A stretch of DNA of 64,000 nt, taken from Pseudomonas sp. 21. Lineage in GTDB: Bacteria; Pseudomonadota; Gammaproteobacteria; Pseudomonadales; Pseudomonadaceae. The stretch spans positions 640,944 to 704,943 of the forward strand of contig NZ_JYOA01000003.1 of assembly GCF_000955805.1 (NCBI RefSeq). The letters are read 5' to 3'. The notes beneath the pieces were generated by a model. That model was not told the DNA's origin. It ran no database searches and worked only from the letters and a program-made list of their open reading frames with translations. Of this stretch, positions 47,631 through 55,811 are shown in pieces; position 1 is the first letter of the stretch; every line of letters starts with the position of its first letter. Position numbers and translations under genes: made by a program.

Positions 47631-49052
47631 TCAGATGGCGATCCGGTCTCCGGGCTCCGGAATGTTGGCCGTCCAGTTCAGGCGATCCTGGAGTGCACCC
47701 TTGAGTACATCCATCTTTTCCCGCTCGCCATGTATCAGGTATAGCTCGGGTTTGTTCTCGAAGTGGCCAACCCACTGAATTAATTGTGATTGTCCTGCGT
47801 GAGCGGAGAATCCGCCGAGGGTATGGATCTGCGCTTTCACGCTGATGCGCTGGCGCAGGATACGCACCGTCTCCGCGCCGTCGACGATGGCGCGGCCCAG
47901 CGTGCCCTTGGCCTGGAAGCCGGGGAAGACGATATGGCACTCCTCGCGCCAGAGGTTGTGCTTGAGGTGGTGGACGATACGCCCGCCGGTGCACATGCCG
48001 CTGCCGGCAATGATGATGGCGCCGCTCTTGATCCGGTTCAGTGCCATGGACTCATCCGCGCTCTGGGTGGTGCGCAGGATTGGCAACCATTCGCCGACCT
48101 TCGCCGTGCCGGTGCCGCGCATGTACTCGCGGTCGACGTCGGCGATCTCGCCGATGTGCTGCAGGTAGATGTTGTTGGCCCGGGCCGCCATCGGGCTGTC
48201 GAGGTAGACGACCTGCTGTGGCAGGCGGCCTTCCTGGTAGAAGCGCCCGAGGTAGTAGATCAGGTCCTGGGTGCGGCCCACGGCGAACGATGGGATCAAC
48301 ACGTTGCCGCCCTCGTTCTGTGCCCGCTGCAGGATGCCGGCGAGTTCCAGCAGGGTTTCGTTGGCGTCGCGGTGGTCGCGGTCGCCGTAGGTCGATTCCA
48401 GCAGCACCACGTCGGCGCGGGTCAGCGGCGTCGGTGTGCGCATCAGCGGTGAGCAGGTGCTGCCCAGGTCACCGGAAAACACCAGGCGGCGGGTCGAGCC
48501 GAACTCATGGATTTCCAGTTCGACGATGGCCGAGCCGAGGATGTGCCCGGCGTTGTGGAAGGTCACACGGATGCCGCGAGCCACGTCCACGGTGCTGCCA
48601 TAGCTGACGCGGCGGCGCTGGTTCAGTGCTCGGGAAGCGTCTTCGACGGTGTACAGCGGCTTCACTGGCGGCTTGCCCAGGCGCGAGCGCCATTTGTTCT
48701 CCCACTCGGCGTCCTTCTCCTGGAGGTGCGCTGAGTCCATCAGCATCAGCTCCAGCAGGTCGCAGCAGGATTCGGTGGCGTAGATCGGCCCCTTGTAGCC
48801 TTCCTTCGCCAGGCGCGGCAGCAGTCCGCTGTGGTCCAGGTGGGCGTGCGAGAGGACGACGGCGTCCAGTTCCTTCGGATCGAAGGGGAAGGGCGTGCGG
48901 TTGGTCGCCTCGTTGTCGCGGGTGCCCTTGTTGCCGCTGCGCCCCTGGCGCATCCCGCATTCGAGCAGTACGCGGACGCCGTCGCGGGTTTCCAGCAGGT
49001 AGCAGGAACCGGTGACTTCCTGGATCGCGCCGATGAAGGTGAGAAGCGCCAT
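47631..49052 (-). CDS. MBL-fold metallohydrolase with beta-CASP and RNA-specificity domain
   Basis: The 473-residue protein begins MALLTFIGAIQEVTGSCYLLE and has the metallo-beta-lactamase motif LSHAHLDHSGLLPRL near residue 65, LGSAIVELEIHEFG and VFSGDLG near 165-190, a beta-CASP domain (SYGSTVDV, LIPSFAVGRTQDLIYYL), and the C-terminal motif GGFSAHAGQSQLIQW. This is the architecture of CPSF73/ysh1-like RNases and their bacterial relatives, so RNA cleavage is likely. AAGGAG precedes the ATG at 49052. An open frame upstream of that ATG belongs to the divergent promoter region and the phosphoketolase gene. It is divergent from the phosphoketolase, with 125 bp between. Confidence 0.9.
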   Translation of the reverse strand: MALLTFIGAIQEVTGSCYLLETRDGVRVLLECGMRQGRSGNKGTRDNEATNRTPFPFDPKELDAVVLSHAHLDHSGLLPRLAKEGYKGPIYATESCCDLLELMLMDSAHLQEKDAEWENKWRSRLGKPPVKPLYTVEDASRALNQRRRVSYGSTVDVARGIRVTFHNAGHILGSAIVELEIHEFGSTRRLVFSGDLGSTCSPLMRTPTPLTRADVVLLESTYGDRDHRDANETLLELAGILQRAQNEGGNVLIPSFAVGRTQDLIYYLGRFYQEGRLPQQVVYLDSPMAARANNIYLQHIGEIADVDREYMRGTGTAKVGEWLPILRTTQSADESMALNRIKSGAIIIAGSGMCTGGRIVHHLKHNLWREECHIVFPGFQAKGTLGRAIVDGAETVRILRQRISVKAQIHTLGGFSAHAGQSQLIQWVGHFENKPELYLIHGEREKMDVLKGALQDRLNWTANIPEPGDRIAI

Positions 49053-49177
49053 GTCGTCTCCTTGTCGGAATTCTCTTTCAGCCTTGCTCGATTGGTCGGG
49101 GCGCTCGTTGATACATGTCATCGCCCCTCGGATCTGTGGCGACCTAGACTTTCCGTCATAGCCAAGGGAGAGCCGAC

Positions 49178-51583
49178 ATGTCACAGATCCTGCCAAGCCC
49201 CGAGGAGCTTGCCGCCCATGCGGTAGCCGAGCCGGAATATGCCCGCTGGCTGCGAGGCCGTGGTCCGCTTCAGCATAGCGTGCACACCCAGGCGGCGGTC
49301 TTTCGTGTCGCTCATCAATTGGTCCAGTACGGACTGCAGCCTGATCTGGCCAGCGTCTACCGCCTGTTTGGCGCGCTGGATCGCCTGACCAGCGCCGGCC
49401 TCTGGCTGGTGGCGCACATGACTTACGCCAGGCGCGTCCGCCTCGACGGCGCACCCTTGCAGGCCGAGGACTTCAAGGAGCAGCCCGAAGGTCATACCGG
49501 CGGCGCGCTGAACATGGTGCCGGCCTATGCCGGTTACCTCGCCCTGAATGCCCTGAGCGGCAAGACACGCGGCTGGCTGATGGGCCAGGGGCACTGTGTG
49601 GCGGCGATCGACGCACTCAACGTGCTCACCGGAAACCTGCATCCGGAGCAGGCCGCGGCCTACGGAAGTGGCGAGGCCGGGCTGGATCGGCTGGTGCAGG
49701 ATTTCTACAGCTACGCGCAGAAGCCGGACGGCAAGGTCGCCGCGCCGCTGGGCAGCCACGTCAACCCGCATACCGCCGGCGGCGTTGCCGAAGGCGGCTA
49801 CCTCGGTTTTGCCGAACTGATGTATGCGCACATGCCGCTACCGGGCGAGACCCTGGTGGCCTTCCTCTCCGACGGTGCCGCCGAGGAGCAGCGTGGCAGC
49901 GACTGGATTCCCCGCTGGTGGCGTGCCGAGGATTGCGGTACGGCCTTGCCGGTGATGATCGCCAACGGACGGCGCATCGAGCAGCGCACCGACCTGGGCA
50001 CCCACGAAGGGCTGGAGGGTTTCAAGCTGCACCTGCGGCGCTGTGGCTTCGATCCGGTGAGCTTCGACGGGCGTGACCCGGCGGCATTCGTCTGCGCCCT
50101 TTGGGAGATGGAGGAGCGCCTGCAACACCGTGTCGACGAGAAGGAGCACGGTATCCTGCGCTATCCGCTGCCGATTCCCTATGGTATTGCCGAAACGACC
50201 AAGGGCTACGGCTTCTACGGTGCTGGCAGTAACGCCGCGCACAACCTGCCTTTGCCCGGCAACCCCAGCGTGGACGCCGAGGCGCGCGACCTGTTCAACC
50301 AGCATGCAGCGCCGTTGTGGGTCGAGCCGGAAGAGCTCGCCGAGGCCTGCGGGCTGTTCTCTGCTTCACACAGCGGCCGGGTGCTGGAGCGGGACAATCC
50401 ATTGGCTGTGCGTCGACCCATAGAGCCTTCGATTCCACCGCTGCATTACCGCAACGACGAATGCTCGCCCATGGCGGCGCTGGATCGTTTCTATGTCGAT
50501 CTGTGCGGCGCCAACCCGGACCTGCGTGCTCGCGTCGGCAACCCGGACGAGCTGGCGAGCAACCGCCTGGGCGGCGTGCTCAAGGCGTTGCGGCACCGGG
50601 TGTGCGAGCCGGAAAGCGATCTGGAGGCCATAGATGGCCGGATCGTCACGGCGCTCAACGAGGAAGCGGTGGTTTCCGCCTGTCTGGCCAACCAGGGGGG
50701 ATTGAACCTGGTGGCCAGCTACGAAGCCTTCTGCGTGAAAATGCTCGGGGCCGTGCGCCAGACACTGATCTTCGCCCGCCAGCAGAAGGAAGCCGGGCGT
50801 CCGGCGGGCTGGCTCGGCTGGCCGCTGGTGGCAACTTCGCATACCTGGGAGAACGGCAAGAACCAGCAGTCGCACCAGGACACCACTTTCTGCGAAGCGC
50901 TGTTGGGCGAGATGAGCGACATGGTGCGGGTGGTATTCCCGGCTGATCACAATAGCCACCTGGCCCTGCTGCCGGACATCTACCGCAGTCGCGGGCAGCT
51001 GGCCTGCATCGTGGCGCCCAAGCGTGACCGTCCGGCAGTGTTCAACCAGGCCCAGGCAGAACAGCTGGCCCGCGATGGCGCGATCCTGATGGACGAACAC
51101 CCCGGCAACGAGCCGCTGCTGCTGATTGCCAATGGCAGCTACCAACTGGCCGAGATGCGCCGCGCCGCGTTGCGGCTGGAGGAGGCGGGTTACCCGTATC
51201 GCCTGGTCTATCTGCAGGAGCCGGGGCGCTTCCGCGCGCCGCGTGATAACTGGGAGTTGCAGGCGCTGACGGATGAGTCCATCGCCATGCGGCTGTTCCC
51301 TGATCAGTACGAGCGCCGCGTGCTGCTCACCCACATGCGCCCGGAAGTGGCACGCGGGCACCTCTGGCCGATCCTGCCGGATGCCTTGAAGACGGCGGTA
51401 CTGGGCTATCGCAACCAGGGCGGTACGCTGGACGAGGCGGGCATGCTGTTCGCCAACCGTTGCAGCTGGGCCCACGTGCTGGCGGCCTGCGCGCGCTTGC
51501 TGGACGTGCCGCGCAGCGCCTTGCTGGCGCCGGAAGAAGCGGCGGCGGTGGCCGGCAAGGAAAATCCGCTCGTGCTGCGCTGA
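49178..51583 (+). CDS. divergent phosphoketolase (XFP family)
   Basis: Phosphoketolases split xylulose 5-phosphate or fructose 6-phosphate into acetyl phosphate and a shorter sugar phosphate with thiamine diphosphate. The 801-residue length and whole-chain layout fit: a ThDP-type N-terminal domain (HMPLPGETLVAFLSDGAAEEQRGSDW, then MIANGRRIEQRTDL) and a C-terminal part with SHQDTTFCEALLGEMSDMVRVVFPADHNSHLAL. Key motifs differ from those I know: the GDG of the ThDP motif reads SDG, and the GHGGPA-type loop reads GHCVAAID. The enzyme may use another substrate or have lost the standard activity. It is divergent from an MBL-fold predicted RNase. Confidence 0.78.
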   Translation: MSQILPSPEELAAHAVAEPEYARWLRGRGPLQHSVHTQAAVFRVAHQLVQYGLQPDLASVYRLFGALDRLTSAGLWLVAHMTYARRVRLDGAPLQAEDFKEQPEGHTGGALNMVPAYAGYLALNALSGKTRGWLMGQGHCVAAIDALNVLTGNLHPEQAAAYGSGEAGLDRLVQDFYSYAQKPDGKVAAPLGSHVNPHTAGGVAEGGYLGFAELMYAHMPLPGETLVAFLSDGAAEEQRGSDWIPRWWRAEDCGTALPVMIANGRRIEQRTDLGTHEGLEGFKLHLRRCGFDPVSFDGRDPAAFVCALWEMEERLQHRVDEKEHGILRYPLPIPYGIAETTKGYGFYGAGSNAAHNLPLPGNPSVDAEARDLFNQHAAPLWVEPEELAEACGLFSASHSGRVLERDNPLAVRRPIEPSIPPLHYRNDECSPMAALDRFYVDLCGANPDLRARVGNPDELASNRLGGVLKALRHRVCEPESDLEAIDGRIVTALNEEAVVSACLANQGGLNLVASYEAFCVKMLGAVRQTLIFARQQKEAGRPAGWLGWPLVATSHTWENGKNQQSHQDTTFCEALLGEMSDMVRVVFPADHNSHLALLPDIYRSRGQLACIVAPKRDRPAVFNQAQAEQLARDGAILMDEHPGNEPLLLIANGSYQLAEMRRAALRLEEAGYPYRLVYLQEPGRFRAPRDNWELQALTDESIAMRLFPDQYERRVLLTHMRPEVARGHLWPILPDALKTAVLGYRNQGGTLDEAGMLFANRCSWAHVLAACARLLDVPRSALLAPEEAAAVAGKENPLVLR

Positions 51584-51592
51584 CCAGCGCTG

Positions 51593-51618
51593 GCGCAACC
51601 GCCGCAGGGCGGTTGCGC
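51593..51618. terminator. hairpin between convergent phosphoketolase and QSregVF_b-type genes
   Basis: GCGCAACCGCC (51593-51603), loop GCAG, and GGCGGTTGCGC (51608-51618) form a perfect 11-bp stem between two convergent genes. There is no T-run on either side, but the strength and place suggest a shared transcript end. Confidence 0.6.
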
Positions 51619-51622
51619 GGCG

Positions 51623-51838
51623 TCAGCGCTTGAGCGCTTTGATCAGGTCGTCGAGGCCATCGATCTTCAGTTCCAGGGTCAGCTGCATCAGCCGGCCCAG
51701 TTCGCCGGCCGGAAACTGTCCCTTCTTGTGGAACCACAGCAGGTACTCGTCGGGCAGGTCGACCAGCATGCGACCCTGGTACTTGCCGAAGGGCATCGGC
51801 GTGCGCGCGATCTTCAGCAGCATTTCCTTGTCGAGCAT
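51623..51838 (-). CDS. small DUF3820 (QSregVF_b-type) protein
   Basis: This 71-residue protein reads TPMPFGKYQGRMLVDLPDEYLLWFHKKGQFPAGELGRLM in its core, which matches the DUF3820 family, named after a putative quorum-sensing-regulated virulence factor of P. aeruginosa. The conserved MPFGKYxG and LPxxYLxWF pattern is also seen near exonuclease-type proteins in other bacteria. The gene starts 9 bp after the end of the next upstream gene on the same strand, which encodes the partner QSregVF protein. Molecular function is unknown. Confidence 0.8.
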   Translation of the reverse strand: MLDKEMLLKIARTPMPFGKYQGRMLVDLPDEYLLWFHKKGQFPAGELGRLMQLTLELKIDGLDDLIKALKR

Positions 51839-51847
51839 GGGCGCGGC

Positions 51848-52255
51848 TTACTTTTTCAGCTTGATCTTGCAGCTGCCAGCGTCGAAGCGCTCGGTGGCGA
51901 CCGGAGCGTTGGTCTTGTACTCGGTGAAGCTGTAGGTGAGGATCGCGCCTTCGGCCAGCAGCTGGCGGTAGGCGGTGTTGCTGCAGACGCTGTCGCCCAG
52001 CTGGCTGCGCACGCTGTCGGGGTTCTCGCGCATGCGCTCGGCATGGCTGGCGCGTACGCTCAGGTGGTTGATCAGCTGGGGGCCGTCAACGGTGTAGCCC
52101 TGGTCGAGAATGTCCTCGTTGATGGCGCGGGGAGTGCCTTCGCTGCTTTCCTTGGCGACCTTTTCCAGGGTCTGGGTCAGTTCGAAGTCCTTCTTCGACG
52201 CGGCGTGCGCGACGGGAATGACGAGGCAGAGGGCGAGGGCGGTGAGGCGCAGCAT
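51848..52255 (-). CDS. exported QSregVF-type protein (PA3611-like)
   Basis: The 135-residue product has a signal peptide (MLRLTALALCLVIPVAHA, cleaved before ASKKDFEL), so it is exported to the periplasm or beyond. The mature part is mostly helical with two cysteines (SVCSNTAYRQ and AGSCKIKLKK) that could form a disulfide. It matches the PA3611-type putative quorum-sensing-regulated virulence factor family. I chose the ATG at 52255: AGGAG lies six bases before it, while the ATG at 52261 abuts that AGGAG with no spacing. Function is unknown. Confidence 0.78.
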   Translation of the reverse strand: MLRLTALALCLVIPVAHAASKKDFELTQTLEKVAKESSEGTPRAINEDILDQGYTVDGPQLINHLSVRASHAERMRENPDSVRSQLGDSVCSNTAYRQLLAEGAILTYSFTEYKTNAPVATERFDAGSCKIKLKK

Positions 52256-52554
52256 GGGCATCTCCTGACAATGGTGCCGATTCGACCGTGGCGAGCCTTC
52301 CGGGTTCGCGGGTCATTACAGCCGCCTATTGTCCCTGAAAACGACCGCCCTGCCGAGATTCGATTGCCGCAGGCCGCTGGCCGGCCCGCAGGGTCGCCAA
52401 GTTCGTCAAGGAAGGGAGCAGTTTCGCCGGCCGATCGACAGCCGGCCGTGCGAGGGGGCGGGTCATGGCTCTGGTACAATCGGCAGTCCGCAACCGTCGT
52501 CCCGTTCGAGCCTTCGATGTCCCGTCCGCTTTCCCTCATCCCGGTGGCCGCAGC
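52256..52554. other. divergent intergenic region
   Basis: This 299-bp gap separates the PA3611-like gene (minus) from the DTW-domain gene (plus). It holds AGGAG for the minus-strand gene and a TACAAT word at 52475-52480 that could be the -10 of the DTW gene, without a clear -35. I see no open frame with family similarity. Confidence 0.4.
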
Positions 52555-53271
52555 ATGAGCCACGCCGTCGCCCGCCTTCGCGATGAACGCCTGGCCCGCT
52601 GCATCAAGCCGTTCTTCGCCCGCGGCTCGCGCTCGCCGCGCTGCCCCGGCTGCCGCCTGCGGCCGAACTACTGCATGTGCAGCCTGCGGCCGCAGGTCGA
52701 GTCCAACTCGGCAATGTGCCTGGTGATGTTCGACACCGAGCCGCTCAAGCCCAGCAACACCGGTTGGCTGATCGCGGAAACCGTGCCCGAGACCTGGGCC
52801 TTCGGTTGGTCGCGCATCGAGGTCGACCCGGCGCTGCTGGCGCTGCTCGATGATCCGCAGTGGCAGCCGTACGTGGTGTTTCCCGGCGAGTTCGTCCAGC
52901 CCGAGCGCGTGGTCACCACGGTGGAGCCGCAGGACGGCAAGCGTCCGCTGTTCATCCTGCTCGACGCCACCTGGAACGAAGCGCGCAAGATGTTCCGCAA
53001 GAGCCCTTACCTGGACCGTTTCCCGGTATTGAGCATTACCCCCGATGCGCTGTCACGCTATCGCCTGCGCCGCTCCAAGTTCGACGAGCACCTGTGCACC
53101 GCCGAAGTCGCTGCGCTTTGCCTCGGGCTGGCCGGTGACCGCCGCGCCGGCGATGCGCTGGATGCCTACCTGGACGTTTTCAGCGAACGTTACCTGGGCT
53201 CCAAGCGCCAGCAACCGCTGGACGAGCAGAGCCCGGCGCATCAGGCGTTGAGACCGTTTACCGAGCGCTAG
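52555..53271 (+). CDS. DTW-domain protein, tRNA-uridine aminocarboxypropyltransferase (TapT-like)
   Basis: TapT-type enzymes make 3-(3-amino-3-carboxypropyl)uridine in tRNA from SAM. The 238-residue protein has an N-terminal zinc-ribbon-like CPGCRLRPNYCMCSLRP segment and the DTW signature ILLDATWNEARKMFRKSPYL near residue 140. It ends with YRLRRSKFDEHLCTAEVAALCL. The ATG at 52555 gives the normal family start (LARCIKPFFARGSRSPRC); the open frame extends to 52465 through the promoter region and that part is not supported. Confidence 0.85.
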   Translation: MSHAVARLRDERLARCIKPFFARGSRSPRCPGCRLRPNYCMCSLRPQVESNSAMCLVMFDTEPLKPSNTGWLIAETVPETWAFGWSRIEVDPALLALLDDPQWQPYVVFPGEFVQPERVVTTVEPQDGKRPLFILLDATWNEARKMFRKSPYLDRFPVLSITPDALSRYRLRRSKFDEHLCTAEVAALCLGLAGDRRAGDALDAYLDVFSERYLGSKRQQPLDEQSPAHQALRPFTER

Positions 53272-53329
53272 ATCGGCCCTTCATCGCATGCATGTTTCTG
53301 ACTTTCAGGGCGGGCGCCGAGGTGTGCGG

Positions 53330-53407
53330 TTCGCGAGCAAGCTCGCTCCTACGAAGAGCGCTCGTGCCGCCGAATCCCCAGCCTGTAGGAGCGAGCTTGC
53401 TCGCGAA
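53330..53407. repeat. REP-like inverted repeat pair, stem variant CGAGC/GCTCG
   Basis: Two perfectly matched 23-nt arms (53330-53352 and 53385-53407) form an inverted pair. Each arm holds GTAGGAG and the small palindrome CGAGC/GCTCG and ends in CGAA. Here the CGAA ends face outward and the GTAGGAG ends face each other, opposite to the pairs at 55722 and 57834. It lies between convergent genes. Confidence 0.88.
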
Positions 53408-53434
53408 CAGTCTCGCTCCGTTGGGTAGTAGAGA

Positions 53435-54319
53435 TCAGACCGCCTTCATCTCGGCTTTCTTCGGCCACAGCTGTGCCACCAGCATGCCGGCCAGCATCAG
53501 CGCGCAGCCGAAGTAACCGCGCACATGCAGGGTTTCGTTGAGGAACAGTGCGCCGGCGATGGCGGCGAACACGGCTTCCAGCGAGAGGATGATCGCCGCG
53601 TGGGAGGCGATGGCGTGCTTCTGCGCGATGACCTGCAGGGTGAAGCCGGTGGCGACGCCGAACAGGCCGCCGTAGAGCAGCGCGGGGCCGGCCTGGATGA
53701 TGGCGTCAAGGTGGATTTCTTCGAACACCAGCGCCAGGATCATGCTTACCACCGCGCAGGTGGCGAACTGCAGGAAGGCCAGGCGGATCGGGTCGTAGCG
53801 GCTGGCAAAAAGACCCACCAGCAGCACGTGGCCGCCCCAGACGAAGGCGCCGGTCAGTTGCAGCCAGTCGCCGGAGGCGACGTGGAAGTCCGGGCCGATG
53901 CTCAGCATAGCCATGCCGGTCACGGCCAGTGCGCAGCCCAGCCAGGTGCCCATGCCGGCGCGATGGCCGATCAGCAGGCCGAGCAGCGGCACGATGATCA
54001 CGTACAGGCCGGTGATGAAGCCGGAATTAGTCACGCTGGTGAACATCAGACCGACCTGTTGCAGGTTGATCCCCACGGTCAGCGCGGTACCGATGGCCAG
54101 GCCCGCCAGGACCAGGCCGCGGTTGAACGGCTGGGCGCCGCGCTTGCTCGACCAGGCCAGCAGCGGCAGCAGTGCCACGGCGCCGAGGGTGAAGCGCAGG
54201 CCGGTATAGAGGAAGGGACCGATGGCATCCATCCCGAGGCGTTGCGCGACGAAGGACACCCCCCAGATCATGGCGGTGAACAGCATCAGGAAATCGGCGC
54301 GCAGCGCGTGGCTTTTCAT
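53435..54319 (-). CDS. EamA/DMT-family permease
   Basis: The 294-residue inner-membrane protein has about ten transmembrane helices in two EamA repeats. Typical features are AMIWGVSFVAQRLGMDAIGPFLYTGLRF in the first helices and LEAVFAAIAGALFLNETLHVRGYFGCALMLAG in the last. DMT transporters export amino acids, nucleosides or drugs; the substrate cannot be read from sequence. I use the ATG at 54319 (MKSHALRADFLMLF), because the 77 codons upstream in the same frame have no membrane or family features. It is divergent from erdR. Confidence 0.85.
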   Translation of the reverse strand: MKSHALRADFLMLFTAMIWGVSFVAQRLGMDAIGPFLYTGLRFTLGAVALLPLLAWSSKRGAQPFNRGLVLAGLAIGTALTVGINLQQVGLMFTSVTNSGFITGLYVIIVPLLGLLIGHRAGMGTWLGCALAVTGMAMLSIGPDFHVASGDWLQLTGAFVWGGHVLLVGLFASRYDPIRLAFLQFATCAVVSMILALVFEEIHLDAIIQAGPALLYGGLFGVATGFTLQVIAQKHAIASHAAIILSLEAVFAAIAGALFLNETLHVRGYFGCALMLAGMLVAQLWPKKAEMKAV

Positions 54320-54584
54320 CTTGTTCTCGTAACGGGCAGGAAAAAAAGCGGAACTCTGCCGTAACGCCGGGCCTTTGGAAAGGGGACAGGGTTCCCGGCG
54401 GGTACAGTGGCAGGGGCTTTCAGGCCACGGTGTAAGTACCGGCGGCGATGTATTCGCGGCGGACACCGGGGGTGGTCTTTGCGTACAATGTGACAAGTAG
54501 TGCTCTATCCGTGCTCCGACCTTTCGTGCGCAAGTCTGGCTGTTATCCACGGCGGGACTTCGGCGCGGCCTTCAAGGAAAATTC

Positions 54585-55235
54585 ATGGCTTCCTACGAGA
54601 TCCTGATCGCTGACGATCACCCGCTGTTCCGCAGTGCCCTGCACCAGGCCCTGACCATCGGTCTCGGTCCCGAGGCGCGGCTGTCGGAGGCGGCGAGTAT
54701 CGCGGAGCTGGAGACGCGCCTGAACGAGAAGGCCGACTGGGACCTCGTGCTGCTGGACCTGAACATGCCCGGCGCCTACGGCTTCTCCGGCCTGGTGCTG
54801 CTGCGCGGGCAGTACCCGCAGATTCCGGTGGTGATGGTCTCGGCCCAGGAAGACGCCGCCGTGGTGCAGCGCTCCCGCGAGTTCGGCGCCAGCGGTTTCA
54901 TTCCCAAGTCCAGCGAGTTGAGCGTACTGCAGCAAGCCGTGCGTGCGGTGCTCGACGGTGATGTCTGGTGGCCGCCGCAGGTGGACGCCGTGACCGAGAT
55001 GAGTGACGACGTGCGCGCCGCCAGCGCCGGTCTGGCCAGCCTCACTCCGCAGCAGTTCCGTGTGCTGACCATGGTCTGCGAAGGCCTGCTGAACAAGCAG
55101 ATCGCCTTCGAACTGAGCGTTTCCGAAGCCACGGTGAAGGCCCACGTGACCGCGATCTTCCGCAAGCTGAATGTGCGCACCCGTACCCAGGCGGCGCTGT
55201 TGCTGGCGCAGATGGAATCGGTGCCGGGGGCCTGA
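54585..55235 (+). CDS. erdR: LuxR-type response regulator ErdR
   Basis: ErdR is a NarL/LuxR-type response regulator, known in Pseudomonas as part of the ethanol oxidation and acetate-use control network. The 216-residue protein has a receiver domain with D10, D11 and the phospho-acceptor D58 (LVLLDLNMPG), a switch lysine in FIPKSS, and a LuxR helix-turn-helix (LTPQQFRVLTMVCEGLLNKQIAFELSVSEATVKAHVTAIFRKL). No sensor kinase gene is adjacent. The order erdR-dgkA is the same in P. aeruginosa and P. putida, which supports the name. Confidence 0.85.
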   Translation: MASYEILIADDHPLFRSALHQALTIGLGPEARLSEAASIAELETRLNEKADWDLVLLDLNMPGAYGFSGLVLLRGQYPQIPVVMVSAQEDAAVVQRSREFGASGFIPKSSELSVLQQAVRAVLDGDVWWPPQVDAVTEMSDDVRAASAGLASLTPQQFRVLTMVCEGLLNKQIAFELSVSEATVKAHVTAIFRKLNVRTRTQAALLLAQMESVPGA

Positions 55236-55343
55236 GGCCTGTCACATCCCGGCTCCGGGGCCGTCACATTCTGTAATGGCCTTGACCCCTTTTTGACGAT
55301 CGCTGGTATAGAGTGCCGCGACCTTTGCCTGTGAGAACCACAC

Positions 55344-55715
55344 GTGTCCGCCTCCCCCTTCAAGGGCCAGACCGGCCTGAAACGCATCTTCAACGCCGCC
55401 GGCTACTCCCTGGCCGGCTTCGCCGCCGCCTTCAAGGGTGAAGCGGCCTTCCGCCAGCTGGTGCTGATCAACGTCATCCTGATCCCGCTGTCGTTCTTCT
55501 GCGATGTGACCCGTGGCGAGCGCGCGCTGATGATCGCCGTGTGCCTGCTGGCGCTGATCGTCGAGTTGCTCAACTCCGCCATCGAGGCGGTGGTGGACCG
55601 GGTTTCCCTGGAGCGCCACCCGCTGTCGAAGAACGCCAAGGACATGGGCAGCGCCGCCCAGTTCGTGGCGCTGACCATCATCACCGTGACCTGGGCGGGC
55701 ATCCTGCTCGGCTGA
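55344..55715 (+). CDS. dgkA: diacylglycerol kinase
   Basis: DgkA phosphorylates diacylglycerol (released by membrane-derived-glucan and lipid-modification reactions) to phosphatidate in the inner membrane. The 123-residue protein has three transmembrane helices and the signature GEAAFRQL near residue 32 and ELLNSAIEAVVDRVSLERHPLSKNAKDMGSAAQ near 75-105. It starts at GTG (55344) and lies about 110 bp after erdR, with a possible promoter in the gap. Confidence 0.94.
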   Translation: MSASPFKGQTGLKRIFNAAGYSLAGFAAAFKGEAAFRQLVLINVILIPLSFFCDVTRGERALMIAVCLLALIVELLNSAIEAVVDRVSLERHPLSKNAKDMGSAAQFVALTIITVTWAGILLG

Positions 55716-55721
55716 CGGCCT

Positions 55722-55799
55722 GCAGGAGCGAGCTTGCTCGCGAACCGCCTGACACTGTTGTCGCCGGCGTGAAGCGTTCGCGAGCAAGCTCGCTCCTAC
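55722..55799. repeat. REP-like inverted repeat pair, stem variant CGAGC/GCTCG
   Basis: Arms at 55722-55744 and 55777-55799 (23 nt each) differ by one base. GTAGGAG ends face outward. The first arm starts seven bases after the dgkA stop codon and the second ends 13 bases before the stop codon of the LysR gene, so the element sits between convergent genes. Confidence 0.88.
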
Positions 55800-55811
55800 T
55801 AAAAGCCCAAC

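Noticed and set aside
46390-52255. A defence or mobile-element island between recX and the DTW gene
   Set aside because: Composition does not change, there are no integrase, transposase or att-like repeats, and the gene order appears to be shared with P. aeruginosa.
53525-54364. Plus-strand open frame across the DMT permease gene
   Set aside because: Gln-, Gly- and Ala-rich shadow; the minus strand encodes a complete EamA-type membrane protein.
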